The position numbers and the translations under genes were made by a program. A model generated the notes under the pieces. That model was not told the origin of the DNA, searched no databases, and saw only the letters and a list, made by a program, of their open reading frames with translations. Positions 47,451 to 56,387 of a DNA stretch of 64,000 bases are shown here, piece after piece. The stretch comes from Saprospiraceae bacterium. GTDB taxonomy: Bacteria; Bacteroidota; Bacteroidia; Chitinophagales; Saprospiraceae. Position 1 is the stretch's first letter; every line of letters begins with the position of its first letter. The stretch covers positions 2,603,501 through 2,667,500 of the forward strand of contig JAHCHX010000001.1 of the NCBI GenBank assembly GCA_026129545.1, in the 5' to 3' direction.

Positions 47451-47705
47451 CGTTGCGGTGGCGGACGCGGTTGTTCGGAAATGTTGCTGCTCGATGCCTC
47501 AGGTAAGGGAAGCGACCGAATGGGTTCCGAACATCAATTTTTTTGAGGGGAAAGGTATATTTTTTGACGGAAACGAACGCCCTCGCCCTTTGGCAGCACC
47601 ATTAAATTTTTTCAAACAAACAACGAGCGGCGCGAACCCGCACTATCAACCACCCAATCGTCGTATTGTTTGTTTCTCCGCAACAAGCGCTCGCCATGAG
47701 CCGCA

Positions 47706-48473
47706 TCACAAGTCTATCGTCATTCTCAACGGGCAATGGTCGGAGTGCGTCACTTGCGTCAAATGCCCGACTTCCGCGATGTGGCCCTTCAGGTTGTCCG
47801 ACACGGATTGATAGTCAATCCGCCATCCCTTGTTGTTGCCGCGCGCGCCGGCGCGAAAACTCCACCAGCTGTACTCCACCAAGTCGGGGTGTTTGTAGCG
47901 AAAAGCGTCGGTGAAGCCGCTCTCAAACCATTTCGTCATCCAAGCCCGCTCTTCGGGCCGGAAGCCGCTGGTATTTTTGTTGCCTTTGGGGTCGTGAATG
48001 TCAATTTCAGAGTGCGCGATGTTGTAATCGCCGACGACGATGAGGCGCGGGCGTTCCTTTTTCAACTCCTGAATCCATCGAAAAAAATCGTCGAGGAAAA
48101 TCATTTTGAACGCCTGCCGCTCTTCGCCCGTCGTGCCGGAGGGGAAATAGCAATTTAGCAGGCTCCAGTCGTCGAAATCGGTGCGAAGGATGCGGCCCTC
48201 GCGGTCGTATTTTTCCATTCCGCAGCCGAACACGACGTTGTCGGGGGCTTTTTTCGAGAAAGTTGCCACGCCGCTGTAGCCCTTTTTTTCGGCGGAATGG
48301 AAGGCATGGCGGTAGCCGAGCGCCTCAAGTTCCAAGAGCGGCACGTCGTGCGGTTGCGCCTTTGTTTCTTGCAGGCATATTAGGTTGGGCGATTCTTCGG
48401 CAAGCCATTCCCAAAAGCCTTTGGAGATGGCCGAGCGGATGCCGTTGACGTTGTAGGAGATGATGTTGAGCAT
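47706..48473 (-). CDS. xth: Exodeoxyribonuclease III
   Basis: The 255-residue AP endonuclease/3'-exonuclease works in base-excision repair. Motifs: MLNIISYNVNGIRSAISKGF (Asn), NLICLQETKA (metal Glu), VVGDYNIAHSEIDIHDPKGN (Asp/Asn), YSWWSFRAGARGNNKGWRID and THSDHCPLRM (catalytic Asp-His). Complete. Located upstream of a weak decamer-like stretch and downstream of pyrH on the same strand. Confidence 0.95.
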   Translation of the reverse strand: MLNIISYNVNGIRSAISKGFWEWLAEESPNLICLQETKAQPHDVPLLELEALGYRHAFHSAEKKGYSGVATFSKKAPDNVVFGCGMEKYDREGRILRTDFDDWSLLNCYFPSGTTGEERQAFKMIFLDDFFRWIQELKKERPRLIVVGDYNIAHSEIDIHDPKGNKNTSGFRPEERAWMTKWFESGFTDAFRYKHPDLVEYSWWSFRAGARGNNKGWRIDYQSVSDNLKGHIAEVGHLTQVTHSDHCPLRMTIDL

Positions 48474-48553
48474 AGAAAAGGGTCATTAAGAGTCATAAAG
48501 TCATTAAAACCCAACAGTCAATAACTCTTGATGACATGAAATAATGACTTTAA

Positions 48554-49270
48554 TTACCCTTCCACGAGTGTTCCCACCTCTTCGCCCAGCACAATGCGCC
48601 GCAGGTTGTCGGGCCGATTGATGTCGAAAACGATGATGGGCATGTTGTTCTCTTGGCAGAGCGTGAAGGCCGTCATGTCCATCACTTCGAGGCCGAGGCT
48701 GATGACCTTGGCGAAGGTGAGTTTGTCGAATTTGACTGCCATGGGGTCTTTTTCAGGGTCGGCGGTGTAGATGCCGTCCACGCGCGTGCCTTTTAGGATG
48801 ACGTCGGCGTTGATTTCATTGGCACGCAAGGCGGCAGCGGAGTCGGTGGTGAAATAGGGGTTGCCCGTGCCAGCGGCGCAGATGACGACACGGCTCTTTT
48901 CCAAGTGCCGGATGGCGCGGCGGCGGATGTACGGCTCGGCCACGTTCTCCATGCGCAGGGCGGTCATCAGGCGGGTTTGGATGCCGATGCTTTCGAGGGC
49001 GCTTTGCAGGGCGAGGCCGTTGATGACGGTGGCGAGCATCCCCATGTAGTCGCCCGTCACGCCTTCTATGCCAGACCCCTCCGCCTGAATGCCCCGAAAG
49101 ATATTGCCTCCGCCGATGACGACGGCGATTTCGGCACCCATGTCGTGCAACTCTTTGATTTGGAAAGCGTAGTGTTGAAGCATATCGGCTGCGATGCCGA
49201 ATTTTTGCGTGCCCATGAGGCTTTCGCCGGAGAGTTTCAGTAGCAGGCGCCGGTATTTTAATTTGCTCAT
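48554..49270 (-). CDS. pyrH: Uridylate kinase
   Basis: The 238-residue UMP kinase of the amino-acid-kinase fold starts at the ATG at 49270 ([20 protein letters not shown]). Further motifs are [40 protein letters not shown] and [20 protein letters not shown]. It makes UDP for nucleic acids and cell-wall precursors. The upstream side has a hairpin, so it is probably read from its own promoter between the cytochrome peroxidase-like gene and itself. Confidence 0.95.
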   Translation of the reverse strand: MSKLKYRRLLLKLSGESLMGTQKFGIAADMLQHYAFQIKELHDMGAEIAVVIGGGNIFRGIQAEGSGIEGVTGDYMGMLATVINGLALQSALESIGIQTRLMTALRMENVAEPYIRRRAIRHLEKSRVVICAAGTGNPYFTTDSAAALRANEINADVILKGTRVDGIYTADPEKDPMAVKFDKLTFAKVISLGLEVMDMTAFTLCQENNMPIIVFDINRPDNLRRIVLGEEVGTLVEG

Positions 49271-49328
49271 CGAACTGGGTTTGGTCGTGAAATTAGCGGG
49301 GAGATTTTGTGGCGGCAAAGGTCGAAAA

Positions 49329-49362
49329 AAAAGTGCCACGCTTGACACAGCGCGGCACTTTT
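49329..49362 (-). terminator. Terminator-like hairpin after the MauG/MbnH-like gene
   Basis: AAAGTGCC and GGCACTTTT pair around an inner CGC-GCG stem and an 8-base loop; a run of T follows on the minus strand. It separates the copper-type operon from pyrH. Confidence 0.7.
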
Positions 49363-49389
49363 AACTGGTAAAGTTTTGCAAATAACAGC

Positions 49390-50415
49390 TCACTCCGCAA
49401 ATCTTCTGTCCCGCAAAAACTCCTCGTCGGTCAAGGTTTTTAGGAACGCGAGCAGTTTTGTTTTTTCATCTGCGGAAAGCGGGATGCCCAATGTGCCGTC
49501 GGGCTGTCGCAGCAGCGGGTCGAGCGTGGGCGAGTCTTTCACCCCGCTGGCGTAGTGGTCGAGCACCGCCGAAAGGGTCTTGAATTTTCCGTTGTGCATA
49601 TAGGGGCTGGTGGCCGTCGCGTTGCGGAGCGAGGGCACGCGAAAACGCCCCACATCGTCGGGCAAGCTGCTCACCTCAAACCGGCCTTTGTCGAGCGAAA
49701 AGTCGTCGAGGATGCCGTTGTTCCGATAGGTCTGGTCTGTGAAGAGGTCAGTAGCGTGGCAGGATGCGCATTTGAGTTTGAAAATGGCCATACCCTCCAA
49801 TTCGTCCGTGGAGAGGCTGCCGCCCGGCTCGTTGCGCACATACTTGTCGTAGGGGCTGTTGGCGCTCACGAGCATGGCCATGAATTGCGAGAGGGCTTGC
49901 AGGAAACTGGCTGTGGAGACTTCCGGCGTGCCAAAGGCGGCATCGAACATGGCAGGGTATTCTGGGTGCGCGCGCAGCTTTTTCAACACGTTGGGCAAGT
50001 TGTCGTCCATTTCCACCGGGCTTTCGATGGCGTTGAGCGGCACGAGGTCGAGGTTGGGCACGCCCCCATCCCAAAAGAACTCTTTGCTCCACAGCATATT
50101 CTGCACGGGCAGCGCATTGCGCCGCCCGAAAAGATTGTCTATCCCGTGGCTCGTGGGGTGGTCGGGGTGGCTGAATGCCGCGTAAGAGATGTGGCAATCC
50201 GCACAGGCGATGCTGGTGTCGCGGGAAAGCAGGCGGTCGAAGAACAGGCGCTTTCCCAACGCAAAGCCCGCTTCCGTCACCGGGTTTTTGTCCAAGTTAT
50301 AGACTGGTTGCGGAAAATTGGAGGGTTGTGGCACTCCGGCAAATGGTTGTTCGTCTTTGCCGCATGAGGCGAGCAACAACACTAGTAGCGACCATACAAT
50401 GCACGAGTTCTTCAT
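49390..50415 (-). CDS. Di-heme cytochrome c peroxidase/MauG-family protein
   Basis: The 341-residue lipoprotein (signal ending LLLLASC) has two heme motifs: CADCH near residue 72 and CASCH near 215. Between them is FFWDGGVPNLDLVPLNAIES with the Trp that links the hemes in MauG-type enzymes, followed by SPVEMDD. The last third has the FRVPSLRNATATSPYMHNG block of the CCP family. The neighbour upstream is an MbnP-family protein, so this could be an MbnH-type enzyme that oxidises that partner rather than a plain peroxidase (inference). It starts at the ATG at 50415, 63 bases after the MbnP-like stop codon. Confidence 0.85.
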   Translation of the reverse strand: MKNSCIVWSLLVLLLASCGKDEQPFAGVPQPSNFPQPVYNLDKNPVTEAGFALGKRLFFDRLLSRDTSIACADCHISYAAFSHPDHPTSHGIDNLFGRRNALPVQNMLWSKEFFWDGGVPNLDLVPLNAIESPVEMDDNLPNVLKKLRAHPEYPAMFDAAFGTPEVSTASFLQALSQFMAMLVSANSPYDKYVRNEPGGSLSTDELEGMAIFKLKCASCHATDLFTDQTYRNNGILDDFSLDKGRFEVSSLPDDVGRFRVPSLRNATATSPYMHNGKFKTLSAVLDHYASGVKDSPTLDPLLRQPDGTLGIPLSADEKTKLLAFLKTLTDEEFLRDRRFAE

Positions 50416-50478
50416 TTTCAAAAAATTGAAATCAGGCAAGAGCCGCGCGCGACGAGGCTCTTGCCTGCCGTGAACAAA

Positions 50479-51300
50479 TTAGTTGTGAACGTGGTCAATC
50501 GAGAACATATCCGCGTAGTTGTCTGCGACCGTTTTGGAGAATGGTCCACCGTGCGAGGTCGGATTGCTCGCCACGCTGATGTTCGTCGGATTTTTGAACA
50601 TCTCCAAAATGTCCACAAAGAGGTGGAAGTGCGGCGAGTGATGTCCCTTGCGCACTTTTGCCACGTCGCCATGTGGGATGTCGAGCGTCACCGTTTTCAG
50701 GTTGTTGAGCGTAGGCGTGGTGAAGCCGCCGTAGAGTCCCGTGTGGTACTGGAAAATGCGCTCGCCCGAACCCGGCTCGATGGGTGCGGCTGGCGAAGTG
50801 CCTTCCACTTTCACGAAAATATAGCCGGAGTTCCAGCTCCAGTACATACCGTTGGCTGCCCCCGCAGGGTCGAGCACGCCTTGCCGCTCGCTGATGTCGC
50901 TCACGCTTTTGAGGCTGTCCACGCCTATCGTGAACCGCAACTTCGAATAATCGCCCGCTGGCACATTGCTCAGTTTGATTGCGCGGGTGCTCGGCTCGTC
51001 GTGCTTGACGAGGAAGTAGGAATCGTTGCGCGGCACCACGAATTCAGTACCGTCCCCTTTGATGAGCACGATGTTGCTGACGAAATAGTTGAACGTGGTG
51101 AATTTCAACTTTTCGCCCGCCGCGTTGGTATATTCAGAACCAAACACCAGCGCGTCGGTGCCTGCTCTGTGGTCGAACTCTATTTCCACATCGCCCACCC
51201 CTGTGAGGTCGTCGTCGTGGTCATGGTCTTTTTTGCAAGCATCGAAGATGAAGGCGCCAAACAACAGCGCGAGTATTAGCAGAAAATATTGCTTTTTCAT
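50479..51300 (-). CDS. MbnP-family copper-binding-type lipoprotein
   Basis: The 273-residue lipoprotein (signal ending FIFDACKK, then a short His/Asp tract KKDHDHDDD) starts at the ATG at 51300. The MbnP-like fold shows TTFNYFVSNIVLIKGDGTEF, FTIGVDSLKSVSDI and NGMYWSWNSGYIFVKVEG, the last holding the Trp pair where the family is modified to kynurenine for copper binding. Later PHGDVAKVRKGHHSPHFHLF carries several His. The role by family is copper binding in the periplasm; partner is the di-heme gene downstream. Confidence 0.85.
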   Translation of the reverse strand: MKKQYFLLILALLFGAFIFDACKKDHDHDDDLTGVGDVEIEFDHRAGTDALVFGSEYTNAAGEKLKFTTFNYFVSNIVLIKGDGTEFVVPRNDSYFLVKHDEPSTRAIKLSNVPAGDYSKLRFTIGVDSLKSVSDISERQGVLDPAGAANGMYWSWNSGYIFVKVEGTSPAAPIEPGSGERIFQYHTGLYGGFTTPTLNNLKTVTLDIPHGDVAKVRKGHHSPHFHLFVDILEMFKNPTNISVASNPTSHGGPFSKTVADNYADMFSIDHVHN

Positions 51301-51338
51301 GTTGAAAAATGTGTTTAAGAAAACGAAGGTTAGAGTGT

Positions 51339-52253
51339 TCAAAAAATGTAGTTGAGGGTCGCCATCCAACGGTTGCGGCTATGCACCTTCCCATCGCCGA
51401 GGTGCTGCCAAAAAGGGTGTTGGAAAGTGAACCCCGTGGAAAAACGGCCCATGTACACGTCCAGCCCGGCAGTCGCAAGTGCAATGGCACCGCCCGTGCC
51501 TTCCGTGAAATCGCGGTCGCCCGTGTTGGCTTGCGCCGCGTCGGCAAAGACACCCGCGTTGGGCAGGAATGTGAGACGCCCCTTGTTTTTCCAGTAAAAA
51601 GCTTTGGCGGAGCCGCTGATACGGTTGCCGAAGCGATAGTCATGCTGGCGGTTGGTGGTGTTCAGTCGGCCCAATGCATCAGCGGTGAACCCCCACGCGC
51701 CGCGTCGCAAGGTGTAGGTGGCGGCCAGCATGAAGTCGGTGGTGCCGGAACCAGACTGAAGGTTTGGGTGCAGCAGTTTGCCTTCCGGGCTGGTGCGGTT
51801 ATGGTCGCCAGTAGGGAGCTTCACTCCCCCATTCAGCGTCAGCGTGTGCTGCCATTTTCTGTCGAGGCTATCGCCCGTGTCGAGCAAGATGTAACCCGCC
51901 ATGATGGATGCGTCGCCAAGACCCTGCGTATGCGTGGTTTGGGCCCCTTCCAGGCGGCGAAAATCATGATACGGCATCAACACGAGCATCTGTATCCGAC
52001 GAAACGGATAGAAACGCCCCAGCAAATCCACCGTGCGAAACGACTCGTCGGAGTCGAAATGCCCAGCCTCTGCGGCATTGCGGCTGTGCGCCGATTGGAA
52101 CGACTGTTCCGACCAACGCAGCCCCACAAAGTGCCGGTGGAATTGCGGCAAGATGCCGAAATAATTGCCACCGATGGAACAACCGCAAACATCACAAGCC
52201 GACGCACCTGGCAATATAGCCAGCAACGCCACCGCGATGAACAGTGTTCGCAT
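51339..52253 (-). CDS. Outer-membrane beta-barrel protein with a Cys-rich N-terminus
   Basis: The 304-residue product starts at the ATG at 52253 with a signal peptide (MRTLFIAVALLAILPGASA). The mature end begins CDVCGCSIGGNYFGILPQF, three close Cys suited to metal or thiol chemistry. The rest is strand-rich (TLTLNGGVKLPTGDHNRTSP, FMLAATYTLRRGAWGFTADA) and ends NRWMATLNYIF, like a small outer-membrane barrel or transporter-type protein. It lies 38 bases upstream of the MbnP-like gene in one operon. A copper-related export or receptor role is inferred only from position and the Cys cluster. Confidence 0.75.
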   Translation of the reverse strand: MRTLFIAVALLAILPGASACDVCGCSIGGNYFGILPQFHRHFVGLRWSEQSFQSAHSRNAAEAGHFDSDESFRTVDLLGRFYPFRRIQMLVLMPYHDFRRLEGAQTTHTQGLGDASIMAGYILLDTGDSLDRKWQHTLTLNGGVKLPTGDHNRTSPEGKLLHPNLQSGSGTTDFMLAATYTLRRGAWGFTADALGRLNTTNRQHDYRFGNRISGSAKAFYWKNKGRLTFLPNAGVFADAAQANTGDRDFTEGTGGAIALATAGLDVYMGRFSTGFTFQHPFWQHLGDGKVHSRNRWMATLNYIF

Positions 52254-52301
52254 AAGAAAAGAAATGTTTGGTGAAAAACCTGATGTCAATCTGTGGATTT
52301 C

Positions 52302-52682
52302 TCAGGCGGCGGGCGGCTTGAAAATGGCCGCGTGTGGCGCGTCTGGCAAGCGCCGCTCCAAATAGGCGGGGCGTGATTCGGCCAACAAACCCGAAGCACA
52401 GAATCGGGGGAAAAGCGCCGCAGACTCGAAAAAAAGTTGAATATCCCGAACTTGATGGAAGCCTTCGGGGAGCTGCGGCTCTTTGGGTCCGCTCTGCTCG
52501 CTGACGGCCATTTGCTTTTTCAAGTAGCACTTGCCGTCGCATTGCATTTCGGGTTTGTCGCGATTTTCGCAGTTTTTCAGGTACACAGCCCGATTCCACT
52601 GATAATGCAGTGTCCAAGCCGTGCGGACGGAGGCTTGGCCAAGCATGCTGCACACCAGTATGAATGAGAAAAACTGCTTCAT
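52302..52682 (-). CDS. Small secreted Cys protein, first gene of the copper-type operon
   Basis: The 126-residue product starts at the ATG at 52682 (MKQFFSFILVCSMLGQASVR), a signal peptide. The conserved-looking block HYQWNRAVYLKNCENRDKPE plus MQCDGKCYLKKQM has three Cys that could bind a metal. The tail is Pro/Ala-rich. It lies 48 bases before the barrel gene and is likely the first gene of the operon. I do not know a named family; similar short proteins occur next to metal-related barrels in this phylum (from memory). Confidence 0.7.
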   Translation of the reverse strand: MKQFFSFILVCSMLGQASVRTAWTLHYQWNRAVYLKNCENRDKPEMQCDGKCYLKKQMAVSEQSGPKEPQLPEGFHQVRDIQLFFESAALFPRFCASGLLAESRPAYLERRLPDAPHAAIFKPPAA

Positions 52683-52856
52683 GGATGTGGCAAAAATAGG
52701 GATTGGTTTGGAGGGCTTGGTTGCAACTTTTGACAAAATCCGTCATCAGTGCGATAAACGGCCCCAATTTGTTTCGTTAGCGAGGAAAAACGGCCACCCC
52801 TCTTGCGAAGGGCAGCCGCTGCACTTTTCCGCTTTCAATTCAAAAACAAGTATTGT

Positions 52857-53042
52857 TCAATGCGCTGTCTGCCTCAGCCATGTTTTCAGCGGGCACCACC
52901 CCATCAAGCCACGCAAAAACATGGGAAGTGCCAAGAAGCAAAGCCATGTCATGCCAGAAAAAAGACCGATGAAAATGATGAGCATCATCAACAGGTAGGA
53001 AACTATGATTTCGGTCATGGAGAGGTTGAATTCGAATTTCAT
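52857..53042 (-). CDS. Small DUF2892-like membrane protein
   Basis: This 61-codon frame starts MKFEFNLSMTEIIVSYLLMM, has one or two membrane helices (LMMLIIFIGLFSGMTWLCFL), and ends GWCPLKTWLRQTAH; the Cys-Pro wording near the end resembles the YgaP-like DUF2892 membrane domain. Role unknown. Confidence 0.55.
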   Translation of the reverse strand: MKFEFNLSMTEIIVSYLLMMLIIFIGLFSGMTWLCFLALPMFLRGLMGWCPLKTWLRQTAH

Positions 53043-53144
53043 ATCGTGCGGTGATTTTTGTTTAATGATGTCACAAAAGTCTGGCTGCACGAGTGGGGAA
53101 AGAATGACGCAAGTCAATCGAAAGAATGATACTGGTGCGAGGGC

Positions 53145-54290
53145 TTAGATGATTTTTGCATCCGGTGCCAAAAACTCGAGGTAGTTTTCTGGGTGTATCA
53201 CTTTGAACTGCGTATCGGGATATGCATCTGAAAACACCGAGGGGAGAGAAGCGCCTTTGGCAGGGTTCCACTTGAACTCGTAAGCGTGCAAGCGACCGTC
53301 ATATTCTTCAAGATAATCAATTTCTTGTTGCTTCACGGTGCGCCAGAAATAGGAACGGCCATAAAACTCCCGAAACAGATTGTGCTTCATTCGCTCGGCT
53401 ACCAAAAAGTTCTCCCACAGACCTCCGATATCATTTCGAAGTTCGAGCGGTCGGAAATCACCTACCAGCGCATTTCGGATGCCACAATCCCAAAAATAAA
53501 TTTTGCGGTTTTTTTTGATCTCATTTCGCAAATTGCGACTAAACGCTTGCAACCGAAAAACAACGAAAGATTTCTCCAGCAAATCCACATACCGCTGCAC
53601 CGTGGAAATGTCACTCGAAATTACCTCTGCCAAATTGTTGTATGACGCTTCGCTGCCAATTTGCAAGGCCAGCGCCTTCAGCAACTTGTCGAACAGCTCT
53701 GGTTTACGCAAATCTTGAAATGAAAAAATATCCTTGTAAAGATAGCTGCCAGCGATTTGGTTAAGTGTTTGGCGCTCCAAGCCGGGATGAGTCACCACTT
53801 CTGGGTACATCCCGAAAATCATGCGTTGCCTGAGATGACGCTCCTCTTCAAATGTCCCATGATGTCGCACCATTTCACTTGCCGAGAGAGGCAAGAGCAT
53901 GAACTCCCACTTGCGACCCGTTAGCGGTTCGTTAATTATATTGGCCAGCTCAAAAGCAGATGAACCCGATACCAGAAGGCGAGGTGTTTTGATTTGGTCA
54001 ATGATGATTTTTAAGGTTAAACCGATGTTTTTGACTCGCTGTGCTTCATCAATCAGCAGCAGCTCTGCATCTCCCACAACGTTTTGCAGGTTGGGAAGCG
54101 TCTGAACCTCCAGACGCAACCGTACTGCTGCGTCGTCACAGTCAAGCCTCCTAACTTTGAGTGTGCTGTGCCGCCCAACTTCGTCCAAAATAGTACTTTT
54201 ACCAGCCTGTCGCGGACCAAACAAAATGACTGCTTTGCCCGGCGCAAGCCGTTGAAGAATGGTGTCAAATAAAGTACGTCGAATGAGCAT
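53145..54290 (-). CDS. AAA ATPase with DUF4143 domain
   Basis: The 381-residue protein has a P-loop in LFGPRQAGKSTILDE near residue 24, a Walker B with LLLIDEAQRV near 78, and sensor-type LLVSGSSAFELANI near 105. The C-terminal DUF4143 (LWENFLVAERMKHNLFREFY, then QEIDYLEEYDGRLHAYEFKW) has a nuclease-like D-E-x-K pattern. Such ATPases are common, scattered genes with unknown role, often seen as mobile or toxin-like. The upstream region has a pair of CTCGGTT-type palindromes. Confidence 0.85.
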   Translation of the reverse strand: MLIRRTLFDTILQRLAPGKAVILFGPRQAGKSTILDEVGRHSTLKVRRLDCDDAAVRLRLEVQTLPNLQNVVGDAELLLIDEAQRVKNIGLTLKIIIDQIKTPRLLVSGSSAFELANIINEPLTGRKWEFMLLPLSASEMVRHHGTFEEERHLRQRMIFGMYPEVVTHPGLERQTLNQIAGSYLYKDIFSFQDLRKPELFDKLLKALALQIGSEASYNNLAEVISSDISTVQRYVDLLEKSFVVFRLQAFSRNLRNEIKKNRKIYFWDCGIRNALVGDFRPLELRNDIGGLWENFLVAERMKHNLFREFYGRSYFWRTVKQQEIDYLEEYDGRLHAYEFKWNPAKGASLPSVFSDAYPDTQFKVIHPENYLEFLAPDAKII

Positions 54291-54318
54291 CAGCGTTTTT
54301 TAAACACAAAAATAGGCA

Positions 54319-54376
54319 TTTTGCTCGGTTGTAACCGAGAAATATTTGCATTTTTCTCGGTTACAACCGAGCAAAA
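54319..54376. promoter_or_regulatory. Nested inverted repeat before the DUF4143 ATPase gene
   Basis: Arms of 24 bases (54319-54342 and 54353-54376) are exact inverted copies. Each arm contains its own dyad, CTCGGTTGTAACCGAG and CTCGGTTACAACCGAG. The element lies 29 bases upstream of the ATPase start, so it could be its operator, or a processing hairpin. Confidence 0.6.
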
Positions 54377-54390
54377 CGCTTTTTCTCCAC

Positions 54391-54429
54391 AAAAAAAGAG
54401 CGGCGGTTGCCCGTCGCTCTCTTTTTTGT
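54391..54429 (-). terminator. Terminator of the DEAD-box helicase gene
   Basis: On the minus strand AGAGCGACGG and CCGCCGCTCT pair around GCAA, with seven T after. It lies 17 bases past the helicase stop codon. Confidence 0.75.
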
Positions 54430-54445
54430 GCGCAAATCGCCGCCC

Positions 54446-56251
54446 TTACCAACGCTTCTTCTTGTCGCCTTTGAAGGGTGGGCGGTTGTCACCCGTTTTG
54501 TTGTCCTGATTGCGGTCGTCGCGGTCCCGATAGTTTGGCTTCGGCTTGGGCGGGCGGGCCTGTTTTTCGATACTTGCGACTTCCAGTATGGAAGCAAAAC
54601 GATTGCGCATGATGCTTGCCACTTCTTTGGCAGCTGGTTTCTGTTGCGAGCGGTCGCGGTCGTCGCGGCGAGCAGGGCGAGCGTCGCGGCGCGAGCCTTG
54701 AGATTGTTCGCGGCGTTGCTCATTACGCCTATTGTCGTCGCGGCGGTCATTGTTTCTGCCGTTGTTGGCGCTCCTGCCGTTATCGTTCCTGTTTCTGCCG
54801 TTATCCCTGCCAACAACACCTTCTGCCCTTCTGTTATCGGCATCCCTGCCTTGCCTGCCATTGTTGGCATCCCTGCTGTTGTTGGGGTTCCTGCCGTCTC
54901 TGCCATTGTTGGCATCCCTGCCAACAACCCCTTGCACGGGGTGTCCGTTTCGCTCTTGGCGTTGGGTGTCTGGTTTGCGTTCGGGCAAGGGTATCGTGCC
55001 GGGACGTTGTGGCGCGGGAGTCTTTGTGACTTGAGCGGGCTGCTTTCTGCCGCTCTTGCCGTCACCTTTCCCGCCTCGCGGTTCTGGCAAGCCTGGCGCG
55101 GCGAGGTCGGCGGCAAAGGGATGGTCGCGTTCCACCGGTACGAGCTGGCCCGTCAGTTTTTGAATATCTTTCAGGTATGCCACTTCCTCAGCGTCGCAAA
55201 AAGAGAGTGCGATGCCACTCGCCCCCGCACGGCCCGTGCGACCGATGCGGTGGACGTAGGTCTCTGGGATGTTGGGCAAATCAAAATTGATGACGTGCGA
55301 AAGCTCCTCGATGTCAATGCCGCGCGCGGCAATGTCGGTGGCGACCAATACGCGGAGTCTGCCTGATTTGAAATTGCCCAACGCGGCTTGGCGGGCGTTC
55401 TGCGACTTGTTGCCGTGAATGGCTTCGGCGCGGATGCCTGCTTTGGTAAGGTCGCCCGCGATTTTGTTCGCGCCGTGTTTGGTGCGCGAAAAGACGAGCG
55501 CGGAGGTGATGGTTTTGTCTTTTAGCAGGTGGATGAGCAATGATTTTTTGTCTTTTTTCTCCACAAAAAACACCTTCTGCGCCACTTTTTCGGCGGTGGA
55601 GGCAATGGGGGTGACTGCTACTTTCACCGGATTTTTCAGAATCGAATCAGCCAGATGCGCGATTTCGGGTGGCATGGTGGCGGAGAAGAAAAGCGTCTGG
55701 CGTTCGGTCGGCAGTTTGGCGATAACCTTTTTCACGTCGTGGATGAAACCCATATCGAGCATTCGGTCGGCCTCGTCGAGCACAAAAATGCCGATGTCAC
55801 GCAGAGAGACGTAGCCTTGGTTCATCAAGTCGAGCAGACGGCCCGGGGTGGCGATGAGGACATCGGTGCCGCGTTTGAGCGCGTCAGTTTGGGGCGTTTG
55901 GCCCACGCCTCCGAAGATGACGAGGTTGCGCACCCCAGCGTTTCGGCCGTAAGCGGTGAAGCTTTCGCCGATTTGGATGGCGAGTTCGCGGGTGGGTGTA
56001 AGGATGAGGGTACGGATGGGGCGTTTGCCTTCGCGTTGGCCCGCGGCAGTACGTTCAGCGTGCAGAATCTGAAGAATCGGCAGGGCGAAAGCGGCGGTTT
56101 TGCCAGTCCCTGTTTGGGCGCAACCCAAGAGGTCGTGGCGCTGAAGGACGGGGGGAATGGCTTGTTCCTGAATAGGCGTGGGGCGCTCGTAGCCCTCGGT
56201 TTCGAGCGCGCGAAGAAGCGGCTCAATGAGCGATAAATCTTTGAATAACAT
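54446..56251 (-). CDS. DEAD-box RNA helicase with long Asn/Arg/Asp-rich tail
   Basis: The 601-residue RNA helicase starts at the ATG at 56251 ([20 protein letters not shown]), where the conserved Q-motif part begins ([17 protein letters not shown]). Motif [18 protein letters not shown], Ia [13 protein letters not shown] in [16 protein letters not shown] in [10 protein letters not shown], and [20 protein letters not shown] plus [15 protein letters not shown] complete it. After about residue 380 the tail is low-complexity, with runs of Arg, Asn, Gly and Asp ([38 protein letters not shown]), typical of cold-shock or ribosome-assembly helicases. It is followed by a terminator and lies downstream of trpCF on the same strand. 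Confidence 0.93.
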   Translation of the reverse strand: MLFKDLSLIEPLLRALETEGYERPTPIQEQAIPPVLQRHDLLGCAQTGTGKTAAFALPILQILHAERTAAGQREGKRPIRTLILTPTRELAIQIGESFTAYGRNAGVRNLVIFGGVGQTPQTDALKRGTDVLIATPGRLLDLMNQGYVSLRDIGIFVLDEADRMLDMGFIHDVKKVIAKLPTERQTLFFSATMPPEIAHLADSILKNPVKVAVTPIASTAEKVAQKVFFVEKKDKKSLLIHLLKDKTITSALVFSRTKHGANKIAGDLTKAGIRAEAIHGNKSQNARQAALGNFKSGRLRVLVATDIAARGIDIEELSHVINFDLPNIPETYVHRIGRTGRAGASGIALSFCDAEEVAYLKDIQKLTGQLVPVERDHPFAADLAAPGLPEPRGGKGDGKSGRKQPAQVTKTPAPQRPGTIPLPERKPDTQRQERNGHPVQGVVGRDANNGRDGRNPNNSRDANNGRQGRDADNRRAEGVVGRDNGRNRNDNGRSANNGRNNDRRDDNRRNEQRREQSQGSRRDARPARRDDRDRSQQKPAAKEVASIMRNRFASILEVASIEKQARPPKPKPNYRDRDDRNQDNKTGDNRPPFKGDKKKRW

Positions 56252-56387
56252 GAATTTGAATTGGCCGGAATCGTACGCGGCGGCCAGCCTTTGGCGGGCC
56301 TTCATGGGGCAAAGCCTTTTTGGGAAAGGCTTGTTGTCCAGGGCGGACAAGTACCGGGTTTGGTAAATGATGGGGCAAAGGTAGAGG

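Noticed and set aside
54407..55366. 319-codon plus-strand frame over the helicase tail
   Set aside because: It is the antisense of the repetitive tail; the Ala/Val/Pro pattern comes from those repeats.
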